Source: Thalassospiraceae bacterium (GTDB taxonomy: Bacteria; Pseudomonadota; Alphaproteobacteria; Rhodospirillales; Magnetovibrionaceae). From it: DNA of 6,140 nucleotides. Positions within the stretch are counted from its first letter, which is position 1. Each line of letters opens with the position of its first letter. Below are positions 5,337-6,140 of the stretch, one piece after another. Location of the stretch: the NCBI GenBank assembly GCA_030637205.1, contig DAOVVL010000137.1, forward strand, positions 1-6,140. The letters run 5' to 3'. Under the pieces are notes generated by a model, which saw nothing but the letters and a program-made list of their open reading frames with translations, was not told the DNA's origin and did no database searches. The position numbers were made by a program, and so were the translations under genes.

Positions 5337-6128
5337 TTACAAGAAAATCTGTCGAACCGTACGCTCAAATTCATTCTTTTCCTCATAGAAGGGAAAATGA
5401 CCAACCGATGGCATTTCATGAACATCTGAAACTGATTTGGCGAGACCGGAAATGAGTTCGGCTGAAGTAAAGTCATCTGCGCCGCGTACTAACTCAAGGT
5501 TCTCCACACTACTCAGTTGTTGGCTGTAATCGAAATCGCCAAGTGTTTCGTTTACCGTTAAATACGTATCATAACGAAACGGCAAAGATACATCCGGTAA
5601 ATCCATTTTTCGTGAATGATAGTATGGTAACAAGACATCCATGACACGTGATCCCGCGATGCCCGATGCCATCATTGCCGCAACGCGTTCAAGCGTTTCA
5701 GCGGGAATTCGTGAAAGCAGGTTATTGGCGCAACTATCATATTCCTGACGTGTAACCGGCACCGGGTTTATCAAAAGACCTTCTGTCAGGCGCTGGAGAC
5801 TTGCACGATCGGGGCCTGCAAGTGCTGAAATGGCGACAAGCGTGCCCCATGAATGTGCGACAAGCCCAAAATCCTGCCCCGATGACAGCGATTGCACCAG
5901 AGCGCAAAAATGCTTCACGGTTCCCGCAAATGATGGTCCGCTGGTTGGTGCAGGCGTGCGCCCACAACCCGGCTGGTCATAGAACACAAGCGTTCTGGTT
6001 TTTGCCACGAAAGACAGATTGTCATACAGGTAGCGATGGTCAAAACCTGGACCACCGTGAATGACAAATAAAAGCGGACCCTGACCTATTGTTTTCACAA
6101 AAGTCGGACCATCTTGCGTTTCGACCAT
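5337..6128 (-). CDS. Alpha/beta hydrolase, proline iminopeptidase-like (peptidase S33 type)
   Basis: This 263-residue protein has the alpha/beta hydrolase fold. HGGPG (24-28) forms the oxyanion-hole loop typical of the S33 proline iminopeptidase branch, 'YDQPGCGRT' (50-58) is the next family block, and AHSWGT (91-96) is the nucleophile elbow with Ser93. The acid is probably Asp219 (Asp218 is adjacent) in 'VRGADDFTS', and the base is His244 in 'VGHFPF'. All three catalytic residues are therefore visible. The middle (about 120-190) is the variable cap that sets the substrate. It may be an aminopeptidase, esterase or lactonase, since motifs do not decide this. No signal peptide is seen, so it is probably cytoplasmic. 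ATG 6128 has AAGGA directly adjacent and GGGA 5 nt away. The frame stays open to the window edge, so a start further upstream is possible. It is somewhat shorter than classic members of about 300 residues. It is convergent with the small ORF. Confidence 0.9.
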   Translation of the reverse strand: MVETQDGPTFVKTIGQGPLLFVIHGGPGFDHRYLYDNLSFVAKTRTLVFYDQPGCGRTPAPTSGPSFAGTVKHFCALVQSLSSGQDFGLVAHSWGTLVAISALAGPDRASLQRLTEGLLINPVPVTRQEYDSCANNLLSRIPAETLERVAAMMASGIAGSRVMDVLLPYYHSRKMDLPDVSLPFRYDTYLTVNETLGDFDYSQQLSSVENLELVRGADDFTSAELISGLAKSVSDVHEMPSVGHFPFYEEKNEFERTVRQIFL

Positions 6129-6140
6129 TCCTTCCCAAGG

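Overview
The window looks like ordinary chromosomal DNA from an alphaproteobacterium, with Rhodospirillales as the best guess. That guess rests on three things: moderate GC, a class I fructose-1,6-bisphosphatase of proteobacterial type, and a sensor kinase with an N-terminal 'GYGGFIHNFKNY' motif that I associate from memory with that group. No mobile element, CRISPR array, rRNA or tRNA gene was seen.

Layout: (1) bases 1-148 are the last 48 codons of a class I fructose-1,6-bisphosphatase gene (+). It ends at a strong hairpin plus T-run terminator that also serves the convergent gene on the other side. (2) Bases 211-1461 (-) encode a 416-residue protein that I do not recognise. (3) Bases 1462-2094 are about 630 bp without a convincing gene. 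They hold an 11-bp-phased direct repeat, a bulged hairpin and several dyads. (4) Bases 2095-3903 (+) encode a membrane-bound PAS-containing hybrid-less histidine kinase with no response regulator beside it. A hairpin plus T-run terminator follows. (5) Bases 4016-4999 (-) encode a LysR-family regulator. It is divergent from a 71-residue acidic protein (5093-5308, +). (6) Bases 5337-6128 (-) encode an alpha/beta hydrolase of the proline-iminopeptidase type. Its start lies only 12 bp from the window edge.

Functionally, the fbp fragment belongs to gluconeogenesis or the Calvin cycle. The kinase is an orphan sensor whose partner must lie elsewhere. The most specific regulatory inference is in the 93-bp lysR/small-ORF divergent gap. 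There a perfect 15-bp dyad with T-N11-A geometry is a good candidate LysR operator. It suggests that the regulator controls itself and the small protein. The hydrolase is convergent with the small ORF, so it is a neighbour but not in the same transcript.

I do not see evidence for a new multi-gene system. The best leads are the unrecognised 416-residue protein, the LysR/small-protein pair with its dyad, and the structured 630-bp intergenic region.
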